Shown: positions 17,951 through 29,198, counted from the first letter of the stretch. The stretch: 58,705 bases of DNA from Melioribacteraceae bacterium (GCA_021740785.1 JAIOZI010000028.1:1-58705); one strand, 5' to 3'. The notes: generated by a model not told the origin, from the letters alone. Made by a program: numbers and translations.

Positions 17951-18024
17951 ACGTCAGTAGCTCAATTGGCTAGAGCAGCGGTCTCCAAAACCGCAGGTTG
18001 GGGGTTCGAGTCCCTCCTGACGTG
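17951..18024 (+). tRNA. tRNA-Trp (anticodon CCA)
   Basis: A 74-nt cloverleaf with acceptor ACGTCAG/CTGACGT, anticodon loop CTCCAAA (CCA) and T-arm TTGGGGG-TTCGAG-TCCCT. It lies 9 nt after rpmG and 24 nt before secE, so it is probably co-transcribed with them, as in many related bacteria. Confidence 0.94.
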
Positions 18025-18048
18025 CACAAAAACATCAAGACAAAGGCT

Positions 18049-18231
18049 ATGAAAGATAAGATAATCAACTTTTTTAACGACGTGGTTAAGGAAATGAAAA
18101 AAGTTACCTGGCCGACCAAAGAAGAGTTGAAGGAATCTACTAATATTGTGATTGTTGTCTGCTTGTTGTTAGCAGCCTTTACATATGCAATTGATATGAC
18201 AATTTCACAAATCTTCAAAGGGATATTTTAG
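18049..18231 (+). CDS. secE: Preprotein translocase subunit SecE
   Basis: This 60-residue, single-membrane-span clamp subunit of the SecYEG channel has the conserved amphipathic helix 'VVKEMKKVTWPTKEEL' followed by one hydrophobic segment. The chosen ATG at 18049 gives the usual short bacterial length. An upstream extension would read through the tRNA-Trp gene. nusG starts 2 nt after its stop, the classic secE-nusG pairing. Confidence 0.95.
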   Translation: MKDKIINFFNDVVKEMKKVTWPTKEELKESTNIVIVVCLLLAAFTYAIDMTISQIFKGIF

Positions 18232-18233
18232 TT

Positions 18234-18779
18234 TTGGAAAACCCAAACGCAAAATGGTATGTAGTTCGGACTTTCTCCGGTCATGAGAATAAAGTGAAAA
18301 CTTTAATCGAAGCTGAGCTGGAAGACAACGAAGAATTACGAGAAAGAATAGTTGAGGTTCTCGTTCCAACCGAAAAGGTTTTTGAAGTAAAGGACGGAAA
18401 GAAGAAGACGAAAACCAAAAATTTTTTCCCGGGATATATTTTAGTTAATGCCGAACTGGATCTAAGAGTAAAAGATTTTATTGTAAACACCTCTTCTGTT
18501 ATGGGATTTCTCGGGACTCAAAATAAACCTAATCCTCTTCAACCCGATGAAGTAAAAAGAATTGTAGGAAGAATTTCCAAGGACGAAGAAACCGAAAGAA
18601 CAGAAACCTTGTTCCGTGTTAGTGATTATGTTAAAATCATCGACGGTCCTTTTAACAATTTTTCCGGAACAGTTGAAGAAGTTTATGAAGAAAAAATGAA
18701 AATGAAAGTAATGGTTTCCATTTTCGGAAGAAAGACCCCGGTGGAAATCGATTTTGTTCAAGCGGAATTAGAAAAATAA
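18234..18779 (+). CDS. nusG: Transcription termination/antitermination factor NusG
   Basis: This 181-residue protein has the NGN domain ('AKWYVVRTFSGHENKVKTLI', 'FFPGYILVNAEL') and a C-terminal KOW domain ('VKIIDGPFNNFSGTVEEV'). It binds RNA polymerase, suppresses pausing and couples transcription to Rho or the ribosome. The start codon is TTG, 2 nt after secE. The length is standard for the family. Confidence 0.97.
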   Translation: MENPNAKWYVVRTFSGHENKVKTLIEAELEDNEELRERIVEVLVPTEKVFEVKDGKKKTKTKNFFPGYILVNAELDLRVKDFIVNTSSVMGFLGTQNKPNPLQPDEVKRIVGRISKDEETERTETLFRVSDYVKIIDGPFNNFSGTVEEVYEEKMKMKVMVSIFGRKTPVEIDFVQAELEK

Positions 18780-18794
18780 AAATTAGGTTAGACT

Positions 18795-19223
18795 ATGGCT
18801 AAAAAAATTAGTGGCTATATCAAGTTACAAATTCCTGCCGGACAGGCGAATCCATCACCTCCTGTTGGTCCTGCTTTAGGTCAGAAAGGCGTAAACATAA
18901 TGGAGTTTTGCAAACAGTTTAATGCAAAAACTTCTGAAAAAGCAGGTTTAATTATACCGGTTGTTATAACTGTATTTGCTGATAAATCATTTACATTTAT
19001 TACAAAAACTCCCCCGGCAGCAGTTTTATTGAAAAAAGCTGTTAAACTTGAAAAAGGTTCAGCCGAACCAAATAAAACAAAGATTGCTAAGGTTACCCGC
19101 GCTCAATTACAAGAAATTGCAGAATTGAAGATGCCTGATTTGAATGCGAATGATGTTGACCATGCAATTAGTATGATCGCCGGTACAGCTCGAAGTATGG
19201 GTATCACAGTTGAAGAAAACTAA
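18795..19223 (+). CDS. rplK: 50S ribosomal protein L11
   Basis: This 142-residue protein shows the family signatures '[18 protein letters not shown]' and '[20 protein letters not shown]'. It forms the GTPase-associated centre with 23S rRNA and the L10-L12 stalk. It follows nusG by 15 nt and precedes rplA, the conserved order. Confidence 0.98.
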   Translation: MAKKISGYIKLQIPAGQANPSPPVGPALGQKGVNIMEFCKQFNAKTSEKAGLIIPVVITVFADKSFTFITKTPPAAVLLKKAVKLEKGSAEPNKTKIAKVTRAQLQEIAELKMPDLNANDVDHAISMIAGTARSMGITVEEN

Positions 19224-19258
19224 TTTTTGAATGAACCAAAAAATTATCGGATTGGAAA

Positions 19259-19960
19259 ATGAAAGTTAGCAAGAGAGTTAAGAGTTTACGAGAAAAAATT
19301 AATTCCAAAGGTGAATACACTCTTATAGATGCAATCAAACAACTTAGAGTTGCTTCGAATGTAAAATTCACTGAATCTCTAGATTGTGCGATCAGACTTG
19401 GAGTTGATCCTCGTCATGCAGATCAAATGGTTCGTGGAACAGTATCACTGCCGAATGGTACCGGTAAAGAGGTCAAAGTTCTAGTGATTGCAAAAGGAAC
19501 CAAAGCCGAGGATGCATTAAAAGCCGGAGCTGATTATGCTGGATTCGAAGAGTATCTGGAAAAGATCAAAGGCGGCTGGGCAGATATTGATGTAATTATT
19601 GCTACTCCTGATTCGATGTCAGAACTCGGTAAACTCGGTAGAATACTCGGGCCTAAAGGTTTAATGCCGAATCCCAAAAGTGGAACTGTTACGATGGATG
19701 TTGAAAATGCCGTAAAAGAAGTTAAAGCCGGAAAGATTGAGTTCAGAGTTGATAAAACAGGAATTGTTCACACTTCACTCGGTAAAATGTCGTTCACAGA
19801 TGATCAGCTTTTAGAAAATACAAAAGCTTTTCTAAAAACTATCGTTAAAATGAGACCGGCTTCCGCAAAAGGGCAATATATTAAAAGCTTATTTTTATCA
19901 ACGACTATGGGTCCCGGATTAAAAATCAGCAGAGATGAAACACAAATTTTATTAAAATAG
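19259..19960 (+). CDS. rplA: 50S ribosomal protein L1
   Basis: This L1-stalk protein, 233 residues, carries the signature '[19 protein letters not shown]' and the C-terminal '[16 protein letters not shown]'. In other bacteria it represses its own L11-L1 mRNA, but I did not identify a matching RNA mimic here. Confidence 0.98.
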   Translation: MKVSKRVKSLREKINSKGEYTLIDAIKQLRVASNVKFTESLDCAIRLGVDPRHADQMVRGTVSLPNGTGKEVKVLVIAKGTKAEDALKAGADYAGFEEYLEKIKGGWADIDVIIATPDSMSELGKLGRILGPKGLMPNPKSGTVTMDVENAVKEVKAGKIEFRVDKTGIVHTSLGKMSFTDDQLLENTKAFLKTIVKMRPASAKGQYIKSLFLSTTMGPGLKISRDETQILLK

Positions 19961-20027
19961 ATTACGCACTCATTTTACATAAATGCTTCTATAAATCTAA
20001 TTGATGAATTAAAGAATCGGGTAGACG

Positions 20028-20549
20028 ATGAACAAGAAAGAAAAAGCAGAAGTTGTTGCTGAAATTAAAGAACTGATTAGTAACTCTACAGCAATGTATC
20101 TTGTTGACTATTCTGGAGTTAATGTTGATAAAATTAACCAGTTAAGGTCAAGCTTCAGGCAAGAAGAAGTTACCTATAAGGTCTTTAAAAATACCCTTTT
20201 CAAAAAAGCACTTGAAGACAACAAAGGTTATGAAGAATTGAATGACCTCTTGGTTGGAATGACAGGTGTTGCTTTTGCAGGGGAGAATTTTGTAGCGCCC
20301 GCTAAGATTATCAAGAAGTTTTTTACTGATAATCAAAAATTTAGATTCAAAGGCTGCTACATTGAACAAACCTTTTATGAAGAAAACAAGCTTGATACTC
20401 TTGCATCTATGCCTACGAAAGATGAAATCATGTCTAGCATTGTCGGCAGTATTGCTCAGCCGGCAACAGGTATTGTTGGTGCAATCAACGCCGTAATGAG
20501 AGATCTCGTTAGTGTTGTTGACCAAATAAGCAAGAGAGAAGCAGCATAA
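20028..20549 (+). CDS. rplJ: 50S ribosomal protein L10
   Basis: This 173-residue stalk-base protein anchors L7/L12 dimers to the ribosome. The family pattern 'MYLVDYSGVNVDKINQLRSSF', 'YKVFKNTLFKKAL' and a C-terminal L12-binding helix is clear. It is followed by rplL after 39 nt. The 67-nt gap before it could hold a leader, but no structure was convincing by eye. Confidence 0.97.
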   Translation: MNKKEKAEVVAEIKELISNSTAMYLVDYSGVNVDKINQLRSSFRQEEVTYKVFKNTLFKKALEDNKGYEELNDLLVGMTGVAFAGENFVAPAKIIKKFFTDNQKFRFKGCYIEQTFYEENKLDTLASMPTKDEIMSSIVGSIAQPATGIVGAINAVMRDLVSVVDQISKREAA

Positions 20550-20588
20550 TTTTACAAGGAAATAAATTAATTCAAGGGAGAATATAAA

Positions 20589-20969
20589 ATGGCAGACAAA
20601 ATAGCAGAGATTGTTGAGCAAATCAAAGGTCTCACGTTAGTTGAAGCTTCTGAATTGAAGACAGCATTGGAAGATGAATTTGGTGTAACCGCAGCTGCTC
20701 CTATGGTTATGGCTGGCGCCGCTCCTGCTGGTGGCGAAGCTGCTGAAGCTGAAGAACAAACTGAATTCGATGTTGTACTCGCAACCGTTGGCGAAAAGAA
20801 AATCAACGTAATTAAAGTTGTTAGAGCTCATACCGGATTAGGTCTGAAAGAAGCTAAAGAATTAGTCGATTCAGCTCCGAAACCTGTTAAAGAAGCTGTT
20901 TCTAAAGACGAAGCAGAAAAAATTAAAAAGGAATTGGAAGAAGCTGGCGCAACTGTCGAAATTAAGTAA
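20589..20969 (+). CDS. rplL: 50S ribosomal protein L7/L12
   Basis: This 126-residue stalk protein has an N-terminal dimerisation domain, an Ala/Gly/Glu-rich hinge ('[18 protein letters not shown]') and a C-terminal factor-binding domain ('[20 protein letters not shown]'). It recruits translation GTPases. A structured spacer separates it from rpoB. Confidence 0.98.
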   Translation: MADKIAEIVEQIKGLTLVEASELKTALEDEFGVTAAAPMVMAGAAPAGGEAAEAEEQTEFDVVLATVGEKKINVIKVVRAHTGLGLKEAKELVDSAPKPVKEAVSKDEAEKIKKELEEAGATVEIK

Positions 20970-20998
20970 ACCGGTAAAAATATTACCAAGATTTTGAT

Positions 20999-21042
20999 TA
21001 CCAAAGTGGTAGGACGGTGAAAACCGTCTTTTCACTTTGGTA
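20999..21042 (+). promoter_or_regulatory. Two-tier hairpin between rplL and rpoB
   Basis: TACCAAAGTG (20999-21008) pairs perfectly with CACTTTGGTA (21033-21042). Nested inside is GACGGT-GAAA-ACCGTC (21013-21028) with a GNRA tetraloop. A smaller hairpin, GGTAA-N5-TTACC (20973-20987), lies just upstream, and its TTACCAAG arm could compete for the same CTTTGGTA strand. No T-tract follows. The position matches the rplL-rpoB attenuator/processing site known in E. coli, so control of ribosomal protein versus polymerase output is the likely role. Confidence 0.6.
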
Positions 21043-21104
21043 CGTTTATTTACAAGATTAATAGAAAAATTTTAACAAGTGAAATTCTTGTTAGGAGGTT
21101 AGGA

Positions 21105-24100
21105 TTGGAGAACTACAAAAAGAACGAATTAACAAATAGGATAACTTTCTCATCCATCACTCCAGCTATTGACGTCCCGGATTTATTGAATATTCAGCTC
21201 GAGTCATTCGAAGATTTTCTGCAGCTTAAAGTTCCGCCGTCTCAAAGAGAAGATAAGGGATTGCAGGGCGTTTTTAATACTAATTTCCCTATTTTTGACA
21301 ATAAGGAATTTTATAGGCTTGATTTTATTCAATATACTGTTGAGAAGCCTAGATTTTCAATTCCGGAATGTGAAGAAAGAGGGCTGACTTATAACGCGCC
21401 CATGAAAGCAAAATTAAGGCTTTCTACACGTGATGATGAAACGGGTGAATATGTAAACTCTGTTGAACAAGAAGTTTATTTAGGTAACCTTCCGTTTATG
21501 ACCGGAAGAGGGACCTTTATTATTAATGGTTCGGAAAGAGTTATAGTTAGTCAGCTACACCGGTCTCCTGGTGTTGCCTTTGCACAAACAGTCCACCCAA
21601 ATGGAACACCTATTTATTCAGCAAGAATTATTCCGTTTAGAGGTTCTTGGGTTGAATTTGCTACCGATATAAACCATATAATGTATGTTTATATTGATAG
21701 AAGAAAAAAATTCCCTGCTACTACACTTTTAAGAGCGCTCGATTACACGACAGACGAAGAAATTTTGAACTTATTTAAATTAGTGGAAGTAGTTGAGGTC
21801 AAAAATTTAAATCCCGATGATCACAATGGAAGAATGTCTGTTGATGATGTTATTGATATGGAAACCGGTGAAATATTTGTTCCGAAAGATGGGGAATTGA
21901 CAGAAGAAATTATTGATTCAATTAAAGCGTCTTCGATTAAAACGATAAAATTGATTACTTCAGATACTTCTCCCGATCAAGATCTTATCATTAATACTTT
22001 GCGAAAGGATTCTGCTAAAACAAAAGAGGAAGCCTTATTTGCAATTTATAGGCAGTTAAGATCCGGCGAAGCACCCGATGTAGATACGGCACAAAGTCTT
22101 ATCGATAAATTGTTCTTTAATGATAAGAGATATGATTTAGGCGAAGTTGGTAGATTTAGAATGAATGATAAGTTGGGTCTTGATATCCCAATGGATGTTA
22201 AAATCCTAACGATTGATGATATTATTGCGATTATGAAGAATATTATCAAACTGAAAAACGGAAACGTTGCAGTTGATGATATCGACCATTTGGGAAATAG
22301 ACGTGTTCGTACTGTAGGTGAACAATTAATGCAGCAGTACAATGTTGGTTTGGCTAGAATGTCTCGTACCATTCGAGAAAGAATGAATATGAGAGATACT
22401 GAAAATATGCAGCCGCAGGATTTGGTAAATGCCAGAACTATCAGCAGTGTAATAAATGCATTTTTCGGAACAAATCAGCTCTCCCAATTTATGGACCAAA
22501 CCAACCCGCTTTCCGAACTTACACATAAACGCAGAGTTTCTGCTTTAGGACCGGGTGGTTTGACTAGAGAAAGAGCCGGATTCGAAGTTCGTGACGTTCA
22601 TCATTCTCATTACGGAAGACTTTGCCCAATTGAAACTCCTGAAGGTCCGAACATTGGTCTAATTTCATCACTCACGATTTATTCAAGAGTAAATGGATTC
22701 GGATTTTTAGAAACGCCTTACCGCGTTGTTAAAAACGGAAAAGTGAAAAAGAATGTAGATTATTTGAGCGCCGATCAAGAGGATGAATTTACAATTGCAC
22801 AGGCTAATGCTCCTATTACTGATCAAGGTGAATTTATTCGAGAAAGAGTTAAGTGCCGTCATAAAGGTGAGTTCCCGGTAATTACTCCAGAGCATATTCA
22901 GTATATGGACGTTGCACCGGCGCAGCTTGTAAGTGCTGCAGCAGCATTGATTCCATTTCTTGAACATGATGACGCTAACCGTGCCTTGATGGGATCGAAC
23001 ATGCAGCGTCAAGCGGTTCCGTTATTGATTACTGAAGCCCCGATCGTAGGTACAGGAATGGAAAGTAAAGTTGCTCTCGATTCACGTTCTGTTATTCTTG
23101 CCGAAGATGATGGCGTAATTGAATTCGTTGATGCTTCCAGAATAGTTGTTAAATATAAAGTTGATGAAAAAAGTTTCGAATCAATGACCAGTTTTGACGA
23201 TGAGCGTCGTGTTGAATATAAATTGACTAAATTCGGCGGCACAAATCAAGAAACTTGTTTTAATCAGAAGCCAACCATTTTTACAGGACGTAAATTAAAG
23301 AAAGGCGATGTAATTGCCGACGGACCTGCAATAGATAAAGGTGAATTAGCGCTTGGTAAAAACGTACTTGTTGCATTCATGCCATGGCGTGGTTACAACT
23401 TTGAGGATGCAATTGTAATAAGTGAAAAACTTGTTTCGGAAGATACTTTTACCTCAATTCATATAGAAGAGTTCGAACTTCAAGTGCGTGAAACAAAGCG
23501 TGGAGAGGAAGAACTAACACGTGATATTCCAAACGTAAGTGAAGAAGCAACAAGAAATCTTGATGACAGCGGTATTATTAGAGAAGGTGCCGAAGTAAAA
23601 GAAGGTGATATCCTAATCGGTAAAATTACACCAAAAGGTGAAACCGATCCTACACCTGAAGAAAAATTACTTAAAGCCATATTTGGAGATAAAGCCGGAG
23701 ATGTAAAAGATGCATCTCTTAAAGCGCCTCCCGGATTGAAAGGCACGGTAATCAAAACTCGCTTATTCAGCAGAAAGAGAAAAGATCCTGAATCAAAGAA
23801 AATTGAGAAAAAACAGTTAGATCAATTGGATCATGAAAATAAAATTATTAAAGATAGACATTACTCTAAACTGATTGAAAAATTGACAAAAATTTGTAAC
23901 GGTCAAACATCAACTGGAATTCGTGATCTGGATGGTTCAGTGGTATTAAGAAGTGGAACGGCAATTAAGGACACTTCGATTCAATCAATAGAAGATGTTA
24001 CAAAATTGGATTATACTTTGGATTGGTTCAGCGATAAAAATACCAATTCAATGATTAATGAATTATATAAAAATTATTTTAGAATTTTAGCCGAAATTGA

Positions 24101-24884
24101 AGAAGATTATAAGCGTGAGAAATTGAAAATCCAGAGTGGAGACGAATTACCACCCGGAATTGTTCAATTGGCAAAAGTTTATGTTGCTAAAAAACGTAAG
24201 CTTACAGTCGGTGACAAAATGGCAGGGCGCCACGGTAACAAAGGCGTTGTTGCTAAAGTTGTACCGATTGAAGATATGCCGCATCTTGAAAACGGAACCC
24301 CGGTCGATATAGTACTCAATCCACTCGGCGTACCATCGAGAATGAACCTTGGTCAGTTATATGAAACTGCTCTAGGATGGGTAGGTAAAGAACTCGGGTT
24401 AAAATTCGAGACGCCTATATTCGATGGTGCTAAAGTAACCGATGTAGATAATTGGTTAACCGAAGCTAAACTTCCAACCGGTAGTAAAACTATTCTCGTT
24501 GACGGAAGGTCAGGCGAAAAATTCCATCAACCGGTTACTTGCGGATATATTTATATGTTAAAATTAGGTCATATGGTTGATGATAAAATTCATGCTCGAT
24601 CAATTGGACCTTACTCATTAATTACACAGCAGCCTCTTGGCGGTAAGGCTCAGTTCGGTGGTCAAAGATTCGGTGAAATGGAGGTCTGGGCTCTTGAAGG
24701 TTACGGTGCTGCTCACGTGCTCCAGGAAATTTTAACCGTAAAAAGTGACGATGTTGCAGGTAGAGCTAAAACGTATGAAGCAATTGTTAAAGGCGAAAAC
24801 TTGAGCGAACCAAATTTACCGGAAGCCTTTAACGTATTGATTAAGGAGCTCCAAGGTTTGGGGCTGGATATCAAGATTAACTAA
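21105..24884 (+). CDS. rpoB: RNA polymerase subunit beta
   Basis: This 1259-residue catalytic subunit is normal in length for the group. The rifampicin-binding segment 'LSQFMDQTNPLSELTHKRR' and 'ALGPGGLTRERAG' keep the Asp, His and Ser residues of drug-sensitive enzymes. 'HHSHYGRLCPIETPEGPNIG' and the C-terminal 'GGKAQFGGQRFGEMEVWAL' are intact. The start is TTG, 4 nt after a TAGGAGGTTAGGA ribosome-binding region. rpoC follows after 27 nt. Confidence 0.98.
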   Translation: MENYKKNELTNRITFSSITPAIDVPDLLNIQLESFEDFLQLKVPPSQREDKGLQGVFNTNFPIFDNKEFYRLDFIQYTVEKPRFSIPECEERGLTYNAPMKAKLRLSTRDDETGEYVNSVEQEVYLGNLPFMTGRGTFIINGSERVIVSQLHRSPGVAFAQTVHPNGTPIYSARIIPFRGSWVEFATDINHIMYVYIDRRKKFPATTLLRALDYTTDEEILNLFKLVEVVEVKNLNPDDHNGRMSVDDVIDMETGEIFVPKDGELTEEIIDSIKASSIKTIKLITSDTSPDQDLIINTLRKDSAKTKEEALFAIYRQLRSGEAPDVDTAQSLIDKLFFNDKRYDLGEVGRFRMNDKLGLDIPMDVKILTIDDIIAIMKNIIKLKNGNVAVDDIDHLGNRRVRTVGEQLMQQYNVGLARMSRTIRERMNMRDTENMQPQDLVNARTISSVINAFFGTNQLSQFMDQTNPLSELTHKRRVSALGPGGLTRERAGFEVRDVHHSHYGRLCPIETPEGPNIGLISSLTIYSRVNGFGFLETPYRVVKNGKVKKNVDYLSADQEDEFTIAQANAPITDQGEFIRERVKCRHKGEFPVITPEHIQYMDVAPAQLVSAAAALIPFLEHDDANRALMGSNMQRQAVPLLITEAPIVGTGMESKVALDSRSVILAEDDGVIEFVDASRIVVKYKVDEKSFESMTSFDDERRVEYKLTKFGGTNQETCFNQKPTIFTGRKLKKGDVIADGPAIDKGELALGKNVLVAFMPWRGYNFEDAIVISEKLVSEDTFTSIHIEEFELQVRETKRGEEELTRDIPNVSEEATRNLDDSGIIREGAEVKEGDILIGKITPKGETDPTPEEKLLKAIFGDKAGDVKDASLKAPPGLKGTVIKTRLFSRKRKDPESKKIEKKQLDQLDHENKIIKDRHYSKLIEKLTKICNGQTSTGIRDLDGSVVLRSGTAIKDTSIQSIEDVTKLDYTLDWFSDKNTNSMINELYKNYFRILAEIEEDYKREKLKIQSGDELPPGIVQLAKVYVAKKRKLTVGDKMAGRHGNKGVVAKVVPIEDMPHLENGTPVDIVLNPLGVPSRMNLGQLYETALGWVGKELGLKFETPIFDGAKVTDVDNWLTEAKLPTGSKTILVDGRSGEKFHQPVTCGYIYMLKLGHMVDDKIHARSIGPYSLITQQPLGGKAQFGGQRFGEMEVWALEGYGAAHVLQEILTVKSDDVAGRAKTYEAIVKGENLSEPNLPEAFNVLIKELQGLGLDIKIN

Positions 24885-24911
24885 GGTTGCAATTTGTAAA
24901 AGGAGAAAACC

Positions 24912-27900
24912 ATGAGATTTAGAGCTCAAGAAACAAAAGTAAAACATATAGATAAAATGACTATCAGCCTTGCTAGTCCTGATGATGTATTGTCGAGATC
25001 GCATGGGGAAGTTACGAAACCTGAGACGATTAATTATAGATCTTTCCGACCGGAAAAGGATGGTCTTTTTTGTGAAAAGATTTTTGGACCGGTAAAGGAT
25101 TGGGAATGTGCATGCGGTAAATATAAAGGTATTAGATATAAAGGAATTGTTTGTGATAGATGCGGTGTTGAAGTAACGCTTAAAAGTGTTAGACGTGAAC
25201 GAATGGGTCATATCGGCTTAGCTGTTCCTGTTGTTCATATTTGGTTCTTTAAAGCCCTGCCTTCGAAAATCGGCAATATCATAGGCGTAACTACAAAAGA
25301 ACTTGAAAAAATTATTTATTACGAATCCTACGTTGTTATTAATCCTGGTCCAACGGGATTGAATTTTAAAGACTTGATTTCAGAAGACCAGTATTTCGAA
25401 ATTATCAGTTCACTGCCTCATGATAATGATTCGCTGGATGAAGATGATCCTAAGAAATTCGTTGCTAAAATCGGAGGCGAAGCAGTAAAAGAACTTCTAA
25501 AATCAATTCCTATTGAAGACAAATTCATTGAACTGAAAGCACAGTTAAAAGAAGAAACCTCGCAGCAAAAAAGAAATGATTTGTTGAAAAGGCTCCGTGT
25601 GCTGGAAGCATTCAGAGAACGCGAAGGTAAAGTAATGAATAAACCCGAGTGGATGGTTCAAAGTGTTGTTCCTGTAATTCCGCCGGAGTTAAGACCTTTG
25701 GTTCCTCTAGAAGGCGGTAGATTTGCAACCAGTGATTTAAACGATTTATATCGAAGAGTTATTATTCGTAATAATAGATTAAAAAGATTGATCGATATTA
25801 AAGCTCCTGAAGTGATCTTAAGAAATGAAAAAAGAATGCTTCAGGAATCTGTCGATGCTCTTTATGACAATTCAAGAAGAACAAGCGCGGTTAGAAGTGA
25901 CGGCAACCGCCCATTAAAATCGTTGAGCGATATGCTCAAAGGTAAACAAGGACGTTTCCGTCAGAACCTTCTCGGTAAGCGAGTTGATTATTCCGGTCGT
26001 TCGGTTATTGTTGTAGGTCCTGAATTAAAACTTCATGAATGCGGATTGCCGAAGGATATGGGAGTTGAGTTATTCAAACCGTTCATCATCAGAAAACTTA
26101 TTGAACGCGGATATTATAAAACAGTTAAAAGCGCAAGGAAAGCAGTTGATAGAAAAGACCCGATGATTTGGGACATTCTTGAAAAACTGATCGAAGGACA
26201 TCCGATAATGCTCAACCGGGCTCCGACATTGCACAGGCTTGGTATTCAAGCGTTTCAGCCGAAACTAATTGATGGAAAAGCTATTCAGCTTCATCCGATG
26301 GTTTGTACTGCATTTAATGCTGACTTTGACGGTGACCAAATGGCAGTTCACGTACCGTTATCATACGAAGCTCAGTTAGAGGCTTCAGTACTGATGCTTT
26401 CCAGTCATAACATTTTATCGCCGCAGAACGGAAGTCCTATTGTCGTTCCTACTCAGGATATAGTTCTAGGTTGTTATTACTTGACTAAGGTTAGAGCAAA
26501 TGCAAAGGGCGAAGGAATGATTTTCGGCGGTGCTGACGAAGTGAAAATTGCTTATGATTCAAAAGTAATTGATCTACATGCTAAAATAAAAGTAAAGATT
26601 GATGGTGTATTTATTCAAACAACATGCGGTCGCGTAATTTTTAACGACATTGTTCCCAATGAAATGGGCTTCTTCAATGAATTGCTTGTTAAAAAGATAT
26701 TCAGTGGATTCATTTACAAAATGTTCATCAAATTAGGAAATGAAAAGACCGCTAAATTCTTAGATGATTTGAAAGCTTTGGGTTATCGATATGCAACTGC
26801 AGCCGGAATATCAATTAGTTTTAGTGATATGCTGATACCCGAGGAAAAAGAGAAATTAATTACGGATTCAAATCAAAAAGTAAGCTCAATACTTAACGAA
26901 CATGAGCAGGGACTGATTACTGACGCTGAACGTTATAACAAAATTATTGACGTTTGGACACACACAACGAACAACGTTAGTAAATCGTTGATGGATAAAA
27001 TTAAAACTGATCAAGGTGGTTTCAACTCATTGCATATGATGGTTGACTCGGGTGCTAGAGGTTCCCAGGAACAGGTTCGTCAGTTAGCCGGTATGCGTGG
27101 CTTGATGATGAAACCGCAGAAATCATTGACGGGACAATCAGGAGAGATTATCGAGAACCCGATCGTTGCAAACTTCAAAGAAGGTCTTTCTGTACTTGAG
27201 TATTTTATTTCTACTCACGGTGCTCGTAAAGGCTTGGCTGATACTGCGTTGAAAACTGCAGATGCCGGTTACTTAACAAGAAGATTATGCGACGTTGCAC
27301 AAGATGTAATTATTTCTGAGCTGGATTGCGGTACTATTCGTGGTGTTTATGTATCTGCACTCAAAGATATTGAATTGGAAAGAGAACCGCTGGCTGAACG
27401 TATTACGGGAAGAACCGCTCAAGAGGATATTTATGATCCGAAAAGTGACGAACTGATTATTGAAGCCGGTGATTTAATTGATGAAGAAATAGCAGAAAGA
27501 ATAGATGACGCAAACATTGATGCGGTATTTATTAGAACTGTATTAACTTGCGAATCAAAACGAGGTGTTTGTGCTAAATGTTATGGCAGGAATTTAACAA
27601 CCGGTCATTTGGTTGAATCGGGCGAAGCCGTTGGTATTATTGCCGCTCAGTCAATTGGTGAGCCGGGTACACAGCTTACACTAAGAACATTTCACCTTGG
27701 TGGTACATCATCACGTATTGCAAGTCAATCTCAGGTTGATTCAAGTGTCGATGGTGAAATTAGATTTGATAGAATCAATTTTGTTGAAAAGACAGACTTT
27801 TTCGGCAAAGTAAAAGTTGTTGTCGGTCGAAGAGGTTCAATTGGCGTCTTCGATGATGACAGTCGGCAGATCAAAAAATATGATATTCCGTACGGTGCGG

Positions 27901-29162
27901 AGTTAATGGTTAATGACGGTCAGAAAGTTAAAAGGGGTCAGCCTCTTTACAATCATGATCCTTATAATGCAGTTATACTAACCGAAGTTGCCGGAAGTGT
28001 ATCATTCCATGATTTGATTGACAACTCAACAATTCAGCAGGTAGCTGATGAACAAACCGGTCACGTGCAGAAAGTTGTTATTGATTCTAAAGACAAAACA
28101 TTAACGCCGTCAATTATTATTACAGATGCTGACGGCAATCAGAAAGTATTCAACATTCCGACTCGTGCATATCTCACGGTTGAAGAAGGTGAAACGATTC
28201 AAGCCGGTACAATTCTGGCAAAGATTTCAAAATCTGCTTCTAGATCACGAGACATTACTGGCGGTCTGCCGAGAGTAACTGAGTTATTCGAAGCGAGAAG
28301 TCCTCATGATCCTGCAATAGTTGCGGAGATAGAAGGAAGGGTTAAATTCGGCGCTCGTAAAAAAGGATCACGAGAAATTATTGTTGAATCATTCGACGGT
28401 TCGATACAGAAGGTTTATAATGTACCTTACGGTAAACATATTCTGGTTCAGGAAAATGATGAAATCCCTGCCGGTGAAAAAATTACCGATGGTCCAATCG
28501 ATCCGCATGATATTTTGAAAATAAAGGGTACAAATGCCGTGCAGGAATATCTTGTAAACGAAATTCAGGATGTTTACCGATTACAGGGTGTAAAAATTAA
28601 CGACAAACATATTGAGATAATCGTTAGACAAATGCTGCAAAAGTTAAAAGTAGTATTATCCGGCGATACCAACTTTATCGAGGAAGATTTGGTTAATAGA
28701 ATCAAGTTCAACAATGAAAACGATGAAGTAAAAACTATGGTTTATGTCGATGATCCCGGGCAGTCGAAGATAAAAAAAGGACAATTAATTACCCGTGCAA
28801 AATATCGTGAAATAAATGCAGATCTTACCAGGAAGAGTAGAGAACTTCTTGAAATAAGAGATGCAGAACCGGCAACATTTGATAATATACTATTAGGTAT
28901 AACTCAAGCTGCATTATCAACCGAAAGCTTTATCTCAGCAGCGTCATTCCAGGAAACAACAAAAGTATTGACGAACGCCGCTACTGAAGCACGTGTTGAC
29001 AATTTGATAGGCTTGAAAGAGAATGTTGTAATGGGTCATTTGATTCCAGCCGGTACAGGTCTTAAGAAATTTAAGAATCTGTTGATCGTAGAACCCGAAC
29101 CTGAAGTAACTGAAACAGAAACAGAAGGTGAGGAAGTAGAGAAGACAAAGGAGAAAGCGTAA
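24912..29162 (+). CDS. rpoC: RNA polymerase subunit beta prime
   Basis: This 1416-residue subunit carries the active-site Mg loop 'NADFDGDQ' (469-476, Asp471/473/475). It also has the N-terminal zinc site ('CACGKYKG' with 'CDRCG') and the second zinc site ('[13 protein letters not shown]'). The trigger-loop region '[21 protein letters not shown]' is intact. It ends with a short acidic tail rich in Glu and Thr. The upstream AAAAGGAG is a good ribosome-binding site. Transcription of the next (str) operon seems to restart from its own promoter. Confidence 0.98.
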   Translation: MRFRAQETKVKHIDKMTISLASPDDVLSRSHGEVTKPETINYRSFRPEKDGLFCEKIFGPVKDWECACGKYKGIRYKGIVCDRCGVEVTLKSVRRERMGHIGLAVPVVHIWFFKALPSKIGNIIGVTTKELEKIIYYESYVVINPGPTGLNFKDLISEDQYFEIISSLPHDNDSLDEDDPKKFVAKIGGEAVKELLKSIPIEDKFIELKAQLKEETSQQKRNDLLKRLRVLEAFREREGKVMNKPEWMVQSVVPVIPPELRPLVPLEGGRFATSDLNDLYRRVIIRNNRLKRLIDIKAPEVILRNEKRMLQESVDALYDNSRRTSAVRSDGNRPLKSLSDMLKGKQGRFRQNLLGKRVDYSGRSVIVVGPELKLHECGLPKDMGVELFKPFIIRKLIERGYYKTVKSARKAVDRKDPMIWDILEKLIEGHPIMLNRAPTLHRLGIQAFQPKLIDGKAIQLHPMVCTAFNADFDGDQMAVHVPLSYEAQLEASVLMLSSHNILSPQNGSPIVVPTQDIVLGCYYLTKVRANAKGEGMIFGGADEVKIAYDSKVIDLHAKIKVKIDGVFIQTTCGRVIFNDIVPNEMGFFNELLVKKIFSGFIYKMFIKLGNEKTAKFLDDLKALGYRYATAAGISISFSDMLIPEEKEKLITDSNQKVSSILNEHEQGLITDAERYNKIIDVWTHTTNNVSKSLMDKIKTDQGGFNSLHMMVDSGARGSQEQVRQLAGMRGLMMKPQKSLTGQSGEIIENPIVANFKEGLSVLEYFISTHGARKGLADTALKTADAGYLTRRLCDVAQDVIISELDCGTIRGVYVSALKDIELEREPLAERITGRTAQEDIYDPKSDELIIEAGDLIDEEIAERIDDANIDAVFIRTVLTCESKRGVCAKCYGRNLTTGHLVESGEAVGIIAAQSIGEPGTQLTLRTFHLGGTSSRIASQSQVDSSVDGEIRFDRINFVEKTDFFGKVKVVVGRRGSIGVFDDDSRQIKKYDIPYGAELMVNDGQKVKRGQPLYNHDPYNAVILTEVAGSVSFHDLIDNSTIQQVADEQTGHVQKVVIDSKDKTLTPSIIITDADGNQKVFNIPTRAYLTVEEGETIQAGTILAKISKSASRSRDITGGLPRVTELFEARSPHDPAIVAEIEGRVKFGARKKGSREIIVESFDGSIQKVYNVPYGKHILVQENDEIPAGEKITDGPIDPHDILKIKGTNAVQEYLVNEIQDVYRLQGVKINDKHIEIIVRQMLQKLKVVLSGDTNFIEEDLVNRIKFNNENDEVKTMVYVDDPGQSKIKKGQLITRAKYREINADLTRKSRELLEIRDAEPATFDNILLGITQAALSTESFISAASFQETTKVLTNAATEARVDNLIGLKENVVMGHLIPAGTGLKKFKNLLIVEPEPEVTETETEGEEVEKTKEKA

Positions 29163-29174
29163 AGCTAAAAAACA

Positions 29175-29197
29175 ACAACTGAAAATGATTCAGTTGT
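29175..29197 (+). terminator. Hairpin after rpoC
   Basis: ACAACTGAA-AATGA-TTCAGTTGT is a perfect 9-bp stem just past the rpoC stop. It lacks a T-tract and abuts the -35 box of the next promoter, so it may only partly terminate rpoBC transcription. Confidence 0.5.
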
Positions 29198-29198
29198 C

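Noticed and set aside
17970-18218. Minus-strand frame ending 'GGTRTPNLRFWRP'
   Set aside because: It is the antisense of tRNA-Trp and secE; the peptide is a typical tRNA-antisense artefact.
20148-20621. Minus-strand 157-residue frame opposite rplJ
   Set aside because: It is a shadow of rplJ with no start signal or family match.
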